A stretch of 64,000 bases of DNA from the IMG/VR virus record IMGVR_UViG_3300036823_000117, positions 1-64,000 of that record; one strand, given 5' to 3'. Shown here one piece after another: positions 54,391 through 63,400 of this stretch. The position numbers and the translations under genes were made by a program. This DNA comes from a virus. Positions within the stretch are counted from its first letter, which is position 1. Every line of letters begins with the position of its first letter. A model generated the notes under the pieces. The model was not told where the DNA came from. It worked only from the letters and a program-made list of their open reading frames with translations, and made no database searches.

Positions 54391-54828
54391 ATGACTGCTC
54401 GTACCGTGATTCCGGCGGCCAACATCCTCGCCGTCAGCAGGGATTCCTTCGGGACCCTGCCGTCGGCGGTGGCTGGCGCCGCGACGATGTACTTCAACTC
54501 GAACCCGACGGCCGGCATTCAGGCTCCGTCGAAGGTGCTGTTCTTCTTCGTGATCGGCAGCACCGCGACGGTCGTGACGATCCGGGCGTCGAGCAACGGC
54601 GTGAACGTGGCGGGCACGGCGCAGACCGCGCTGGCGCCGGCGTCCACGGTGTTCACGCAGTCGACGGTCGGTGACCTGGTGTCGGCATCGACGACCAGCG
54701 CGACGATCACCGCGGGGCCGCTGAACTCGGACCGGTTCCAGCAGCCGGACGGGAACATCTACATCGACCTGTCCCAGACCACGTCGGTGACGGTGTACGC
54801 GCTGCAGCTGCCGTTCAACGCTATCTAG
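54391..54828 (+). CDS. Virion protein, possible head decoration (145 aa)
   Basis: AAGGAGAC precedes the ATG. Strand-rich and Thr/Ala/Val-rich (LFFFVIGSTATVVTIRASS, TTSATITAGPLNSDRF), an immunoglobulin-like or jelly-roll composition. Right behind the coat gene, so a decoration role is a fair inference. Confidence 0.62.
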   Translation: MTARTVIPAANILAVSRDSFGTLPSAVAGAATMYFNSNPTAGIQAPSKVLFFFVIGSTATVVTIRASSNGVNVAGTAQTALAPASTVFTQSTVGDLVSASTTSATITAGPLNSDRFQQPDGNIYIDLSQTTSVTVYALQLPFNAI

Positions 54829-54831
54829 CCG

Positions 54832-55191
54832 ATGGCCGACGCGTGGCTGCGGGGGGAGAACGGGGCGGTCCTGACGGTGGGTGAGCCGCTGCCCGCAGGG
54901 GTGGCGGCCCGCCTGGCGTCGGGCGAGTTGTCCCGCATTCCCCCGCCAGCCCGCGGCGGCGTCATCCCGGCCCAGCTCGCCGTGACCGCGGATCAGCCGA
55001 GCATCGAGCTCGCGGCCGCCGCGCATGTGATGCCGGCTGTTCCGCCCCCGGCCGCGGATGCCAAGCGGGGCGAGTGGGCGAGGTACGCGATCAGCCAGGG
55101 CGCTGACCCGGGTGAGGCGTGGAAGATGTCCCGCGACGCGCTGGCTGCCCGGTTCGGTACCCAGCTAGGAGAGGATCTGCGGTGGCCCTGA
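54832..55191 (+). CDS. Virion-associated protein (119 aa)
   Basis: Starts 3 bases after the previous stop. A first domain (AWLRGENGAVLTVGEPLPAGV), a Pro/Ala linker, and a helix near the end. No family was recognised; probably a head accessory protein. Confidence 0.55.
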   Translation: MADAWLRGENGAVLTVGEPLPAGVAARLASGELSRIPPPARGGVIPAQLAVTADQPSIELAAAAHVMPAVPPPAADAKRGEWARYAISQGADPGEAWKMSRDALAARFGTQLGEDLRWP

Positions 55192-55445
55192 CGCTGACGC
55201 AGGTGGCAGTCACTTCGGCCGCCACCGCGCTCCCAGCGCTGTCCCTCGGCTCGGCAGTCACGCTTATCGCGTCGGCTGCCACGAACATCGGCACCAGCAA
55301 TGCGGTAACAACCAGCACGGGATTCGTCCTTCCGGCGAATGTGCCGGTCACGCTGCCGCTGCTGGATTACATCGGCCAGTCCCCCGCGGCGCTCTACGCG
55401 ATCACGGCCTCGACGGCCACCCTGAGCGTCGCGATTTCCTCGTAG
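55182..55445 (+). CDS. Small strand-rich virion protein (87 aa)
   Basis: The GTG at 55182 overlaps the previous gene by 10 bases. It has short strands rich in Thr, Val and Ala, without Cys (VALTLTQVAVTSAATALP). Composition resembles the 54391 and 58641 proteins, suggesting a family of related virion proteins. Confidence 0.58.
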   Translation: MALTLTQVAVTSAATALPALSLGSAVTLIASAATNIGTSNAVTTSTGFVLPANVPVTLPLLDYIGQSPAALYAITASTATLSVAISS

Positions 55446-55458
55446 CAGGGGGTGAGCG

Positions 55459-56208
55459 GTGTCCGGCAGCGTCCTTTCCTACACCGTGTCGGATGTCATT
55501 CCCGGCGGGCAGATCCTTCTGACGCAGCTGTTCGAGACGTTCGTCGGCAGCGGCCAGGCGGCGAGCGCGTCGGGCGTGACGGTCACGATCGCTGCGGCGG
55601 CCGGCCCGTCGGGCGGGTCGGGTACGCCGGTCCCGGCGACGAGCACGGGCCTGTCGAGCACCAGCGGCAGCCTGTACACCTACACCTGGAACTGCCTGGC
55701 CAGCACGGTCCCGGGCGACTACACCGTCACATTCGCCGGCAGTGTCGGCGGGACGGCGATCTCGTACTCGTGGGTGGTCACGGTCGCGGCGCCCCCTGCG
55801 GCCGCGCCCGCACCGGGCGTGTATGCCACCCTCGCGCAGTACCAGGACGAGGTCGGTGACACGGCTACGCCGCCGTCGCTGGTGACGGCGAAGCTGCGGC
55901 TGGCCTCCGATGACATTGACATGGCGCTGGTCGGCGCGGTGTACCCGGTGAACCCGCAGGGCATGCCGACGGACCCGCTGGTGATCAACGTGCTTATGCG
56001 GGCGTGCTGCCAGCAGGTCGCGTTCCTTCTCGCTGATAACGATGACCAGGGCGTGAAGCGGCAGTACTCGACGACGTCCTCGAGCGGGGTGTCGGCGACG
56101 AGGACGGCGAGCGCTCAGGGGATGCTCCTGCCTCCTCTGGGGCCGCGGGCCCTTCAGATTCTCCGCACGAACGGCGTGCTGCAGGCCGCCGTGCTCATCG
56201 GCTGGTAG
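55459..56208 (+). CDS. Head-tail adaptor with N-terminal Ig-like domain
   Basis: GTG at 55459. The first 115 residues form an Ig-like beta sandwich (TYTWNCLASTVPGDYTVTF). A Pro/Ala linker precedes the adaptor domain with LAQYQDEVGDTATPPSLVTAKL and VINVLMRACCQQVAFL. The adaptor joins portal and tail. The fused sandwich is unusual for this position and may bind the cell or strengthen the joint. Confidence 0.75.
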   Translation: MSGSVLSYTVSDVIPGGQILLTQLFETFVGSGQAASASGVTVTIAAAAGPSGGSGTPVPATSTGLSSTSGSLYTYTWNCLASTVPGDYTVTFAGSVGGTAISYSWVVTVAAPPAAAPAPGVYATLAQYQDEVGDTATPPSLVTAKLRLASDDIDMALVGAVYPVNPQGMPTDPLVINVLMRACCQQVAFLLADNDDQGVKRQYSTTSSSGVSATRTASAQGMLLPPLGPRALQILRTNGVLQAAVLIGW

Positions 56209-56273
56209 CCGCTTCCTCATTCTTTGCCGTGCTGTTGCGTGGCCACTGTTCTCGCGCCTGAAAGGACACCACC

Positions 56274-56906
56274 ATGCCCGTGTACCTGACCGAGTCCGGC
56301 GGCCTTGCTTCGGGTGGTTCGCCCGCCAGCCTCGACTACGTGGCGACGCAGGCGCCGCTGTACGCCAACCAGGCTGACCCGCCGGTCGGCGGGGGCATCG
56401 CGGGTCACATCGCGGAGACGGTGGCGGCGTCGTCGGCTACGGCGGCGCTGACGATGGTGTCGGGCAGTGCGTCGATCGCGGCGGTGCGGCTGGTCGCGGG
56501 GCAGGTGGTCAGCAACGCCGGGTTCGTGACGTCGACGACGGCGGGCATCACGATGACGCACTGGTGGCTGGCGCTGCTTGACAGCTCGTACACGGTGCGG
56601 GCGGTGTCGGCGGATCAGACCAGCGGGGCGATCGGGGCGTCGACGTGGTTCACGCTGCCGTTCGCTTCGGTATACACGGTCCCGTCGACCGGGGTTTACT
56701 TCGTCGCCGTCATGATCGCGGCGTCGACGGTGCCTACGCTGTGCGGTTCGACGGCGCCGCTCGCGGCCATGATCACCGGCACGGGTGCGCCGGCGCCGCT
56801 GCTCGGCGGGGTGTCCACGACCGGCCAGACGACCGCCCCGGCGGTGGGCACCGCGCTGATCGCGCCGACCGCCGCGGCTGTGACGCCGTACCTGTTCCTC
56901 TCCTAG
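56274..56906 (+). CDS. Structural protein, strand-rich (210 aa)
   Basis: The ATG at 56274 is preceded by GAAAGGAC. The sequence is Thr, Ala, Val and Ser-rich throughout, with regular strands (TAALTMVSGSASIAAVRL, GVYFVAVMIAASTVP). It is probably a fibre- or decoration-like protein. A gene of this size and composition within the connector region is not typical. Confidence 0.6.
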   Translation: MPVYLTESGGLASGGSPASLDYVATQAPLYANQADPPVGGGIAGHIAETVAASSATAALTMVSGSASIAAVRLVAGQVVSNAGFVTSTTAGITMTHWWLALLDSSYTVRAVSADQTSGAIGASTWFTLPFASVYTVPSTGVYFVAVMIAASTVPTLCGSTAPLAAMITGTGAPAPLLGGVSTTGQTTAPAVGTALIAPTAAAVTPYLFLS

Positions 56907-56915
56907 GAGCCGGCC

Positions 56916-57254
56916 GTGGTCGCCGAGACCGCTAACACGACGGTCGCCTTGTTCCGCGGGACCGATTTCGACGGTTACGGCGACGTGACCGATTCGCCGC
57001 TGCCGTACATCCAGGGTGTCGCCGCGACGCTGATCGAGACGACGCAGATCGTCCAGGATCCGGCGACGCAGACTCCCAGGGTGATCCGGATGTCGACGGC
57101 CCTGGTTCCGCTGTGGCTGGGCGTGAAGGACAGCGACCGGCTGGAGAACGAGCTCAGCGGCGACATCTTCATGATCGAGGATGTCATCCGGATCCCGAAC
57201 CTCACGGGGGCGGTCCCGGACCTGAAGCTGGTCTTGAAGCGGGTCACCCAGTAG
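56916..57254 (+). CDS. Head-tail stopper
   Basis: GTG at 56916. The 112-aa protein has the stopper outline: a strand-rich core with YIQGVAATLIETTQIVQ and a helix, then IFMIEDVIRIPNLTG. It would lock the head after packaging. Confidence 0.65.
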   Translation: MVAETANTTVALFRGTDFDGYGDVTDSPLPYIQGVAATLIETTQIVQDPATQTPRVIRMSTALVPLWLGVKDSDRLENELSGDIFMIEDVIRIPNLTGAVPDLKLVLKRVTQ

Positions 57255-57263
57255 GGGGTCCGC

Positions 57264-57935
57264 GTGCGGGTTGTGGTGGATGACGACGCCCGGGAGAAAG
57301 CCGACGCGGCTGTTGTCCCGTGGATGCGGGAGCAACTCGGGCCGGAGATCGAGGAGCGGGCGAAGCGGTACGTCCCGATCGACACGGGGGCGCTGCGCGA
57401 GTCCATTGAGCATCACATGGACGGCACGACGCTCGTGGTGTCGGCCACCGGTTCTGACGTGCGGACGTACGCCGCGTACATCGAGCTCGGGCACCGGGTG
57501 TATCACCCGTCGACCGGGAAGGTCGGCCCCGAATGGGTTCCGGCTCAGCCGTTCCTGCGGCCGGCGCTTTACGGCGGGTCGTCGCACCTGCGCGCCAAGG
57601 CGTTCCGTGAAGACTCCGTCATGCAGGACCGCAAGACCGCGGCCCGGGCTGCGGCGCGGACGGCGAAGTGGGAGGCGCGGCGCGAGCGGGAACGCGAGGC
57701 GCGGGCCCATCTCACCGACGAGGAACGCGCGGCCCGCGAGGCGAAGTGGCGCACCGAGTCGGCGGAGCGCACCGCGCGCCGCGAGCGGGAACTCGCGAAC
57801 TACGAGCGGTCCATGGAAGTCCTGGCTGAGCGCAAGGCCAGGGAAGACAAGTGGCGGGCCGCGCAGGAGCAGCGCTACATCGAGAAGTGGGAGCGCGAGC
57901 ACCCCGGCGAGCCCGGCGGTCCCGTGCCGTTCTAG
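57264..57935 (+). CDS. Tail-completion protein, HK97 gp10-like, with helical extension
   Basis: GTG at 57264. Residues 1-120 match the gp10-like plan: helix-strand with RYVPIDTGALRESIEHH and YAAYIELGHRVYHPSTG. Residues 125-220 form a long charged helix rich in Arg, Glu and Lys, absent in the usual family. This extension may bind tail or DNA. Confidence 0.78.
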   Translation: MRVVVDDDAREKADAAVVPWMREQLGPEIEERAKRYVPIDTGALRESIEHHMDGTTLVVSATGSDVRTYAAYIELGHRVYHPSTGKVGPEWVPAQPFLRPALYGGSSHLRAKAFREDSVMQDRKTAARAAARTAKWEARREREREARAHLTDEERAAREAKWRTESAERTARRERELANYERSMEVLAERKAREDKWRAAQEQRYIEKWEREHPGEPGGPVPF

Positions 57936-57947
57936 GGCGGAGGGCCG

Positions 57948-58427
57948 GTGCCGGTAAGGCTCCTCGCCAACAGCGAGCTCGTTGCGGTGTCCTACTTCCA
58001 GCAGATGCCGGGCTTGAAGGCGGACGTGATCGCGACCCAGCTCCCGAAGGATGAAGCGGACTGGGCGGCGAACGGCGCGATCACCGTCCAGGTTGTCGGC
58101 GGTCACCCCGATTCTGACTTGCCGGTCCGCAACCCGCTGGTCCAGGTGGACTGCTGGGCGACGACGCTCAAGAGCAACAAGCCTCCGTGGTTCAAGGCGG
58201 CCGCGCTCGCTGAGGCGGCGTGGCTGGGAACCCGGAACCGGAACCGCGGCGCCCGGCGGGTGCCCGTCTCCGCCGGCCCGGTGGTGTACCCGGCGGCGAT
58301 CGTCTTGACGGCCCTGTGGCTGACCGAGTGGCGGCGGGTTTACGACGACAAGGCCGACGCTGCCCGTTACTCCGCGGACCTCGGGATGTCGTGGGCGCCT
58401 GCTGACCCGATTCCCGAGCCGTTCTAG
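57948..58427 (+). CDS. Tail terminator protein
   Basis: GTG at 57948. The 159-aa protein has a strand and helix alternation with PVRNPLVQVDCWATTL and WFKAAALAEAAWLG, in the gene order of tail terminators. It should cap the tail tube. Confidence 0.7.
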   Translation: MPVRLLANSELVAVSYFQQMPGLKADVIATQLPKDEADWAANGAITVQVVGGHPDSDLPVRNPLVQVDCWATTLKSNKPPWFKAAALAEAAWLGTRNRNRGARRVPVSAGPVVYPAAIVLTALWLTEWRRVYDDKADAARYSADLGMSWAPADPIPEPF

Positions 58428-58436
58428 GAGGCCCCT

Positions 58437-58640
58437 GTGCCGCTGGTGAAGCTCACGATCCGCGAGGAGCCCGTCGAGGTCGACGACGGCGAGCTGCTGG
58501 TTCTCCGCGGCCAGAACCTGGTCGACCGCGTCCTGGACGCCGTCCCGGCCGCAACGGCCCCGGCCCGGCCACCGGGTCCTGTCGATCCCCCTGTTGTGCC
58601 CGCCCCGGCCAAGCCCGGACCCAAGAAGCAGGAGAAGTAG
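58437..58640 (+). CDS. Small protein (67 aa)
   Basis: GTG at 58437. A short beta domain (PLVKLTIREEPVEVDDG) with a Pro-rich tail. Between tail genes, so a tail accessory role is likely. Confidence 0.55.
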   Translation: MPLVKLTIREEPVEVDDGELLVLRGQNLVDRVLDAVPAATAPARPPGPVDPPVVPAPAKPGPKKQEK

Positions 58641-58997
58641 ATGGCAACTCAGACCCTCCTCCCGACCGTGGCCGTTCCCGATGGCCCGGGCCTGGACATC
58701 ACCGCGCTGCTGGCCACCCCGACCGGCACGACGCTGCTGTTCGCCAACACCGGCCGGGAGCAGCTGTACATCTCCGCCGGCGCCGTGTCGGAGACCGTGA
58801 CCGTGGACATGGGCGCGCTCGTCGACGGGCAGACCGTGACCAACTTCCCGACGGTGAACCTGACGAACGGCCACATCTACCGGTTCGGCGAGTTCCACAG
58901 CGTGCTCGACAACACCGGGACGAACCAGGTCCAGGTCACCCTGTCGACGGTCACGAGCATCACGGTCGCGCTTGTGCAGGACGCCGCTGTCTTCTAG
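58641..58997 (+). CDS. Strand-rich virion protein (118 aa)
   Basis: It begins right after the previous stop. Strand-rich, with VTVDMGALVDGQTVTNFPTV and TLSTVTSITVALVQ. It resembles the proteins at 54391 and 55182 in composition. It ends before a strong terminator. Confidence 0.6.
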   Translation: MATQTLLPTVAVPDGPGLDITALLATPTGTTLLFANTGREQLYISAGAVSETVTVDMGALVDGQTVTNFPTVNLTNGHIYRFGEFHSVLDNTGTNQVQVTLSTVTSITVALVQDAAVF

Positions 58998-59023
58998 GCC
59001 GCCGCGCTTCACCCCGCTTGTCC

Positions 59024-59049
59024 GCCCTGGCCTTGGCCGGGGCTTTTTT
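59024..59049 (+). terminator. Terminator with six T
   Basis: GCCCTGGCC pairs with GGCCGGGGC (one wobble) and is followed by TTTTTT. It lies between the small tail genes and the major tail protein. Confidence 0.75.
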
Positions 59050-59093
59050 CATGCCCGCCCCCTAGTACCCGGCAAACGGGATAGGAGCGCTCG

Positions 59094-59672
59094 ATGTCCG
59101 TCGTGCCTAGCAACTTGACCCAGGGCCCCGGAGTTCTCTGGTACGCCCCGTTCGGAACCGCAGCCCCCGCGGACTCCGCGTTCGCCTCCGCCCCCGGATC
59201 CAGCTGGATCGACGTCGGCGGCACCCAGGGCGGCATCATGGCGGAGATCGACAACACCTACATGCAGCAGGTGGTCGACCAGATCCCCATCTCCGTCGGC
59301 GGCCGCCTCACCAAGCAGGCCATCACCGTCACCACCCAGCTCGCCGAGACCACGCTGAACAACCTCAACCTGGCCATGAACGGCCTGATCAGCATCACCC
59401 AGCAGTCCGGCTACTCGACCACGGACCTGCAGACCGCCACGAGTGCGACGCAGCCGCAGTACTCCACGCTGATCGTGGACGGCTGGGCGCCGACCACCGG
59501 CACCACCGAGCCGTCCTGCCGGCGCCGGCTGATCATCTGGAAGGTGCTCTCCCAGGGCAAGGCCACCTTCGAGTACTCGATGGAGAAGAACTCCGTCTAC
59601 AGCGTCACGTTCGAGGCGTACTACGTGTCCGGGTCGGTTTCGCCCTGGCACAGCATTGATCAGACGAGCTAG
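59094..59672 (+). CDS. Major tail tube protein
   Basis: AGGAGC lies upstream of the ATG. The 192-aa protein has the tube pattern: strands with LWYAPFGTA, SSWIDVGGTQGG, and VVDQIPISVGGRLTKQAITV, and ATFEYSMEKNSVYSVTFEAYYV near the end. It is followed by the tail chaperones, as expected. Confidence 0.8.
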   Translation: MSVVPSNLTQGPGVLWYAPFGTAAPADSAFASAPGSSWIDVGGTQGGIMAEIDNTYMQQVVDQIPISVGGRLTKQAITVTTQLAETTLNNLNLAMNGLISITQQSGYSTTDLQTATSATQPQYSTLIVDGWAPTTGTTEPSCRRRLIIWKVLSQGKATFEYSMEKNSVYSVTFEAYYVSGSVSPWHSIDQTS

Positions 59673-59684
59673 GGCAAATAACCC

Positions 59685-60080
59685 ATGGTCGCCGCAAACA
59701 AGGCGCGTGCCTCAGTGCCCGCCCGCCCGCGCGTCATCGAGCCGGACGACATCCTCGACCCGGCCGAGACCGCCCCGCTTGAGATCACCTCGGGCTCCCG
59801 CAAGAAGGGCCGCCGGATCGTCATCTTCTACATCGACGGCACGCCCCACTCGGTACCCGAGGACCCGCCCGCCATCATCATGATCAACTACCTGGACGCG
59901 GTCCGCCGCCACGGCCCCGTGCCCGCGTCCACGTACCTGCTCGAGGCCATGCTCGGCTCGGACTCCTACGCCGCGCTGTGCAGCAGCGAGGACATCACGC
60001 AGGAGCAGCTGGGCCAGGTGATCGAGAAGGTCGACGGGATCCTGATGGCCGCGCAGAGGTCCCCAAAAGCCGGGTCCTAG
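59685..60080 (+). CDS. Tail assembly chaperone G
   Basis: The 131-aa protein ends in SPKAGS before TAG. It has the helical body common to tail chaperones (PPAIIMINYLDAVRRHG). Most ribosomes should make this product; a fraction shift at 60062-60068 to make the longer form. Confidence 0.78.
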   Translation: MVAANKARASVPARPRVIEPDDILDPAETAPLEITSGSRKKGRRIVIFYIDGTPHSVPEDPPAIIMINYLDAVRRHGPVPASTYLLEAMLGSDSYAALCSSEDITQEQLGQVIEKVDGILMAAQRSPKAGS

Positions 60081-60421
60081 CTTCGTACCAGGAACACGGC
60101 TGGGTCCTGGGCCACCTGGATGACCTGGAGTCTGACTTCAGCGTCTTCCACCGGGTCGATGACATGTACGAGATGCCGGCCAGGAAATTCCGTGTCCTGG
60201 CCGGCCGGCTCGTGCATTACGAGGGCGCGTTCCGGGCGGCCGTGAAGGCGCAGGACCAGCCCGGTGCCCCGGTGCCCGCGACGAAGCTCATGTACGACAT
60301 GAACCCTGACCTCCGCGGCCTGTCCACGTTCGCGGAGGTGGCCAGGCCCGCAGAGCTGACGCCTGACCAGCAGGCATACGTCGACTCTCACCCCGAGTTG
60401 CAGGCCCCTCCCCGCCGCTAA
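59685..60421 (+). CDS. Tail assembly chaperone GT by -1 frameshift
   Basis: The canonical slippery heptamer C CCA AAA lies at 60062-60068 near the end of gene G. A -1 shift continues into the overlapping frame with SRVLASYQEHGWVLGHLDD to the stop at 60421, giving about 245 residues. This mirrors the G/GT pair of lambda and many siphoviruses, which assist tail tube assembly around the tape measure. Confidence 0.8.
60062..60068 (+). promoter_or_regulatory. Slippery heptamer CCCCAAA-type (C CCA AAA)
   Basis: The heptamer C CCA AAA lies where gene G would slip into the T frame. It lies 10 bases before the G stop, the usual place. Confidence 0.8.
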
Positions 60422-60448
60422 CCGATCACTGCAAGGCGGTGAACGGAC

Positions 60449-63400
60449 ATGGCGGGAGAAGAGGGCTTTCACGTAGCGAGAGCGTACGTAACGGTCGAAC
60501 CGGACGCTACGGACTTTCCGGAGAAGCTGAAGGCTCAGCTGGAGGAAAACAAGTTCGACCTGCGGGTCCCCGTCGCCCCGCAGATGGACGGCTTCCGCGA
60601 GGAAATGCAGGCCGGCCTCGAGAAGGAGAAAGGCCAGGACGTCACTGTCGACGTCGAGCCCGACCCAGGCAGCGTCGCTGACTTCACCCCGAAGGTGCAG
60701 GCGGCCCTCGACGCCAACAAGGCCAAGGTCGAGGCCGGGGTCGAGCCAGACCAGGAGTCCGTCGCCGGGCTCCCCGGCAAGGTCCAGGCCGAGCTGGACG
60801 CCGAGCGGAAGCCGACGCTCAACATCAAGTCCAACCTTGACGAGGCGTCCCTCGCCGCGAAGGTCGCGGAGGCCCGCAGCGAACTCGGGGACCTGAAGAT
60901 CGGCGATGACCTGTTCGCCGCGTTCAGCCGGACCGGCAGCAACTCGTTCATCGCCCAGTACGCCACGGACCTGAAGGATCTCACCGGGGACGCCGAAGCC
61001 GCAGCCGGGGCGGTGCGCCGGACTGCGGCCGCCGTGGACCAGGCAGGCGCGGCGGCCCGGAAGTCGGATCAGGCGTTCCGGATCTTCGGTGTCGGGATCA
61101 GCAAGCTCGCCGTCCACGGTGTCGTCACGGGGGTGATCGACTTCCTGGCCGTGGCTATCCCGGCGGCGGCCGCGGCGGGTGCGTGGGCTGCGGCGTGGTC
61201 GAAGGGCGCGGAGCAGGTCGAGCAGCACATGGTTGCCCTGCACACGGCCACGCAGGCGACCAATGCCATGTTCGGGCAGACGACCGGGTCGGCCCTGGGC
61301 CTGGGCGGTGCCCTGGCCAAGGCCCAGACCGCTGCCCGGCCCGAGGTGTGGTCGGCCCTGGGCGCGGCGATCAACCTTGCCAAGGAGCGCATGGGGGACT
61401 TCTCCTCCGTCGGCCTGCAGGTCGGGCGCATCTTCGACAACTTCGCGGCGAAGCTTGTCTACGACTTTTCCTCCGCGGGTGACGCGGGGAAGACGTTCGG
61501 CGGCCTGCTGTCGAACATGGTTCCCGACCTGACCCAGCTCGGCGAGGTCTTCGGGAACATCGGGCACGCCGTTGGCAGTTTCGCATCGCAGATGCCCGGT
61601 GTCGCCCAGGTGCTCCTCGCTGGCCTTGCCGGGGCGACGAAGCTGGCCACGAGCCTCATCGACCTGTCTGGGCGGTTCAAGATCGCCGGGGCGTCGGCGC
61701 TGACCCTGATCATGGGGTTCCACGAGCTCAACACGTGGGGCAGCATCGGCGTCGCCGCCCTGGGCAAGATGGGCCTGGCGACCTCCGAGGTGACCGGCGG
61801 GTTCTTCTCGCTGGAGCGCGCCGGCGGTGTGCTGTCGAACATGCTGGGCGTTGTCCCGACGCTGCTGTCCAAGATCACCGCCGGGCTCAGCGGCATGACC
61901 CGCGGGGTCGGCTCCGTTGTCAGCGGGCTTGGCGGGATGGTCGGGAAGATCGGCGGCGACGGCAACGTCTTCAGCAAGCTCGGCGCGGGCGCTGAGGGTG
62001 CTGGCAGCAAGGTCGACCGGCTGGGCGTGACTATCGGCGGCCTGGGCTCTGACCTGGAGGAAAGCGCGTCGGGGCTCGGCTTGTGGCAGGTTGCGCTGAT
62101 CGGCGCCGCTGCGGCCGGGCTCGGGTTCCTGATCTACAAGCTGGCCACTACGAAGACCGCGGCGCAGCAGTTCGCCGACTCGCTGCAGGCCAGCATCGAC
62201 AAAGCCTCGAACCTTCAGTCGCTGAGCGCCCTGGCGGCCGGGATGGGGCAGCTCGGCGCGGCCACCCAGAAGGCGGCGACCCAGCAGCAGTACGCGGGCG
62301 GCATGTCCACTCGCTACGCGCAGACTCTGTCAACTGCCGGGGCGGCTGTCGCCACGTTCGGCGCGAAGCAGGAGCAGCTGGCCGAGCAGTTCGTCACGGT
62401 CAACAAGCACGCCTCCATGCTCGCCACCCAGTACGGCACGTCCTTTGTCGGCGCCCTCGCCTTGGCTGACGAGGCCGGCGTCAAGCTGAACCAGACCATG
62501 ACCCGGCAGCAGTGGGTCATGGCCCAGATCAAGATCTCTGATCTGGTGAAGGGCTACCAGGCCATGGGCCAGCCGATGGGCGCCGTCGGCAACGACATGG
62601 ATGCCCTGGCCATTCAGTCGGGGCTGGCCGCGACGAAGGTGGCCGCGCTGAACTCGGCGTGGGACGAGTTCATGTCGAACCTGACCGGTGGTACCACCGG
62701 GCTGGCCGGGTTTGAGCAGGCCCTGACGAACCTCAGCACCGGCACTACCAAGATCACCAACGTTCTCGGAAAGGGCGGCAGCGTCACCCTGTCGGTGAAG
62801 GACTTCGCCAGTTCGCTGCAGTCGTTCACGGGCAAGGGGGCTCAGGCCTGGCAGAACTTCAACCAGGTCGTGGGCACGAGCGCCCCTCAGCTCATCGACT
62901 GGCTGCGCACTGCCGGCGCCGAAGGAGCCCTGTCCGGGCAGAACCTGTCTCACGGCCTGTCACAGGGCACGACGGCTGCGAAGAACTTCCAGCAGGGCAT
63001 CCTGGACATGATCTCCCAGCTGACCCCGCTGGCGTCCAAGAGCAAGACCGCCCAGGCCGAGTTGGTCGGGCTGGCGCAGCAGGCCGGGCTGAACATCACG
63101 ACGTTCCCGCAGCTGACCTCAGCGATTCAGGCCAGCCATGCGTCCGTCAGCAACCTGCAGGCCATCATCTCGCAGGCCACGATCAAGATGGGCAACATGT
63201 CGGCCGTTGCCCAGAACCTGGGCAACGTCCTCAACTCGGCGGTCGCGTCGGCGATCTCGAACGCGTCGCTGAAGGCCTCCGGGTTCTACAAGGACATGTC
63301 CGATCTGACGGCGGCCACGCAGAAGTACGGCGCTAACTCCCCGCAGGCCATCGCGGCCGCCAACAAGGTCGCTACCGCGCTGCACACCGCCAGCGCGGAC

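Noticed and set aside
56217-59012. A 931-residue leftward open frame across the connector genes
   Set aside because: It is the reverse-strand shadow of well-supported rightward head-tail genes with biased third codon positions, has an Arg/His/Gly-rich composition and no domain.
60077-61723. A 548-residue leftward open frame across chaperone and tape measure genes
   Set aside because: Shadow of the tape measure frame; composition is low-complexity and no ribosome site is present.
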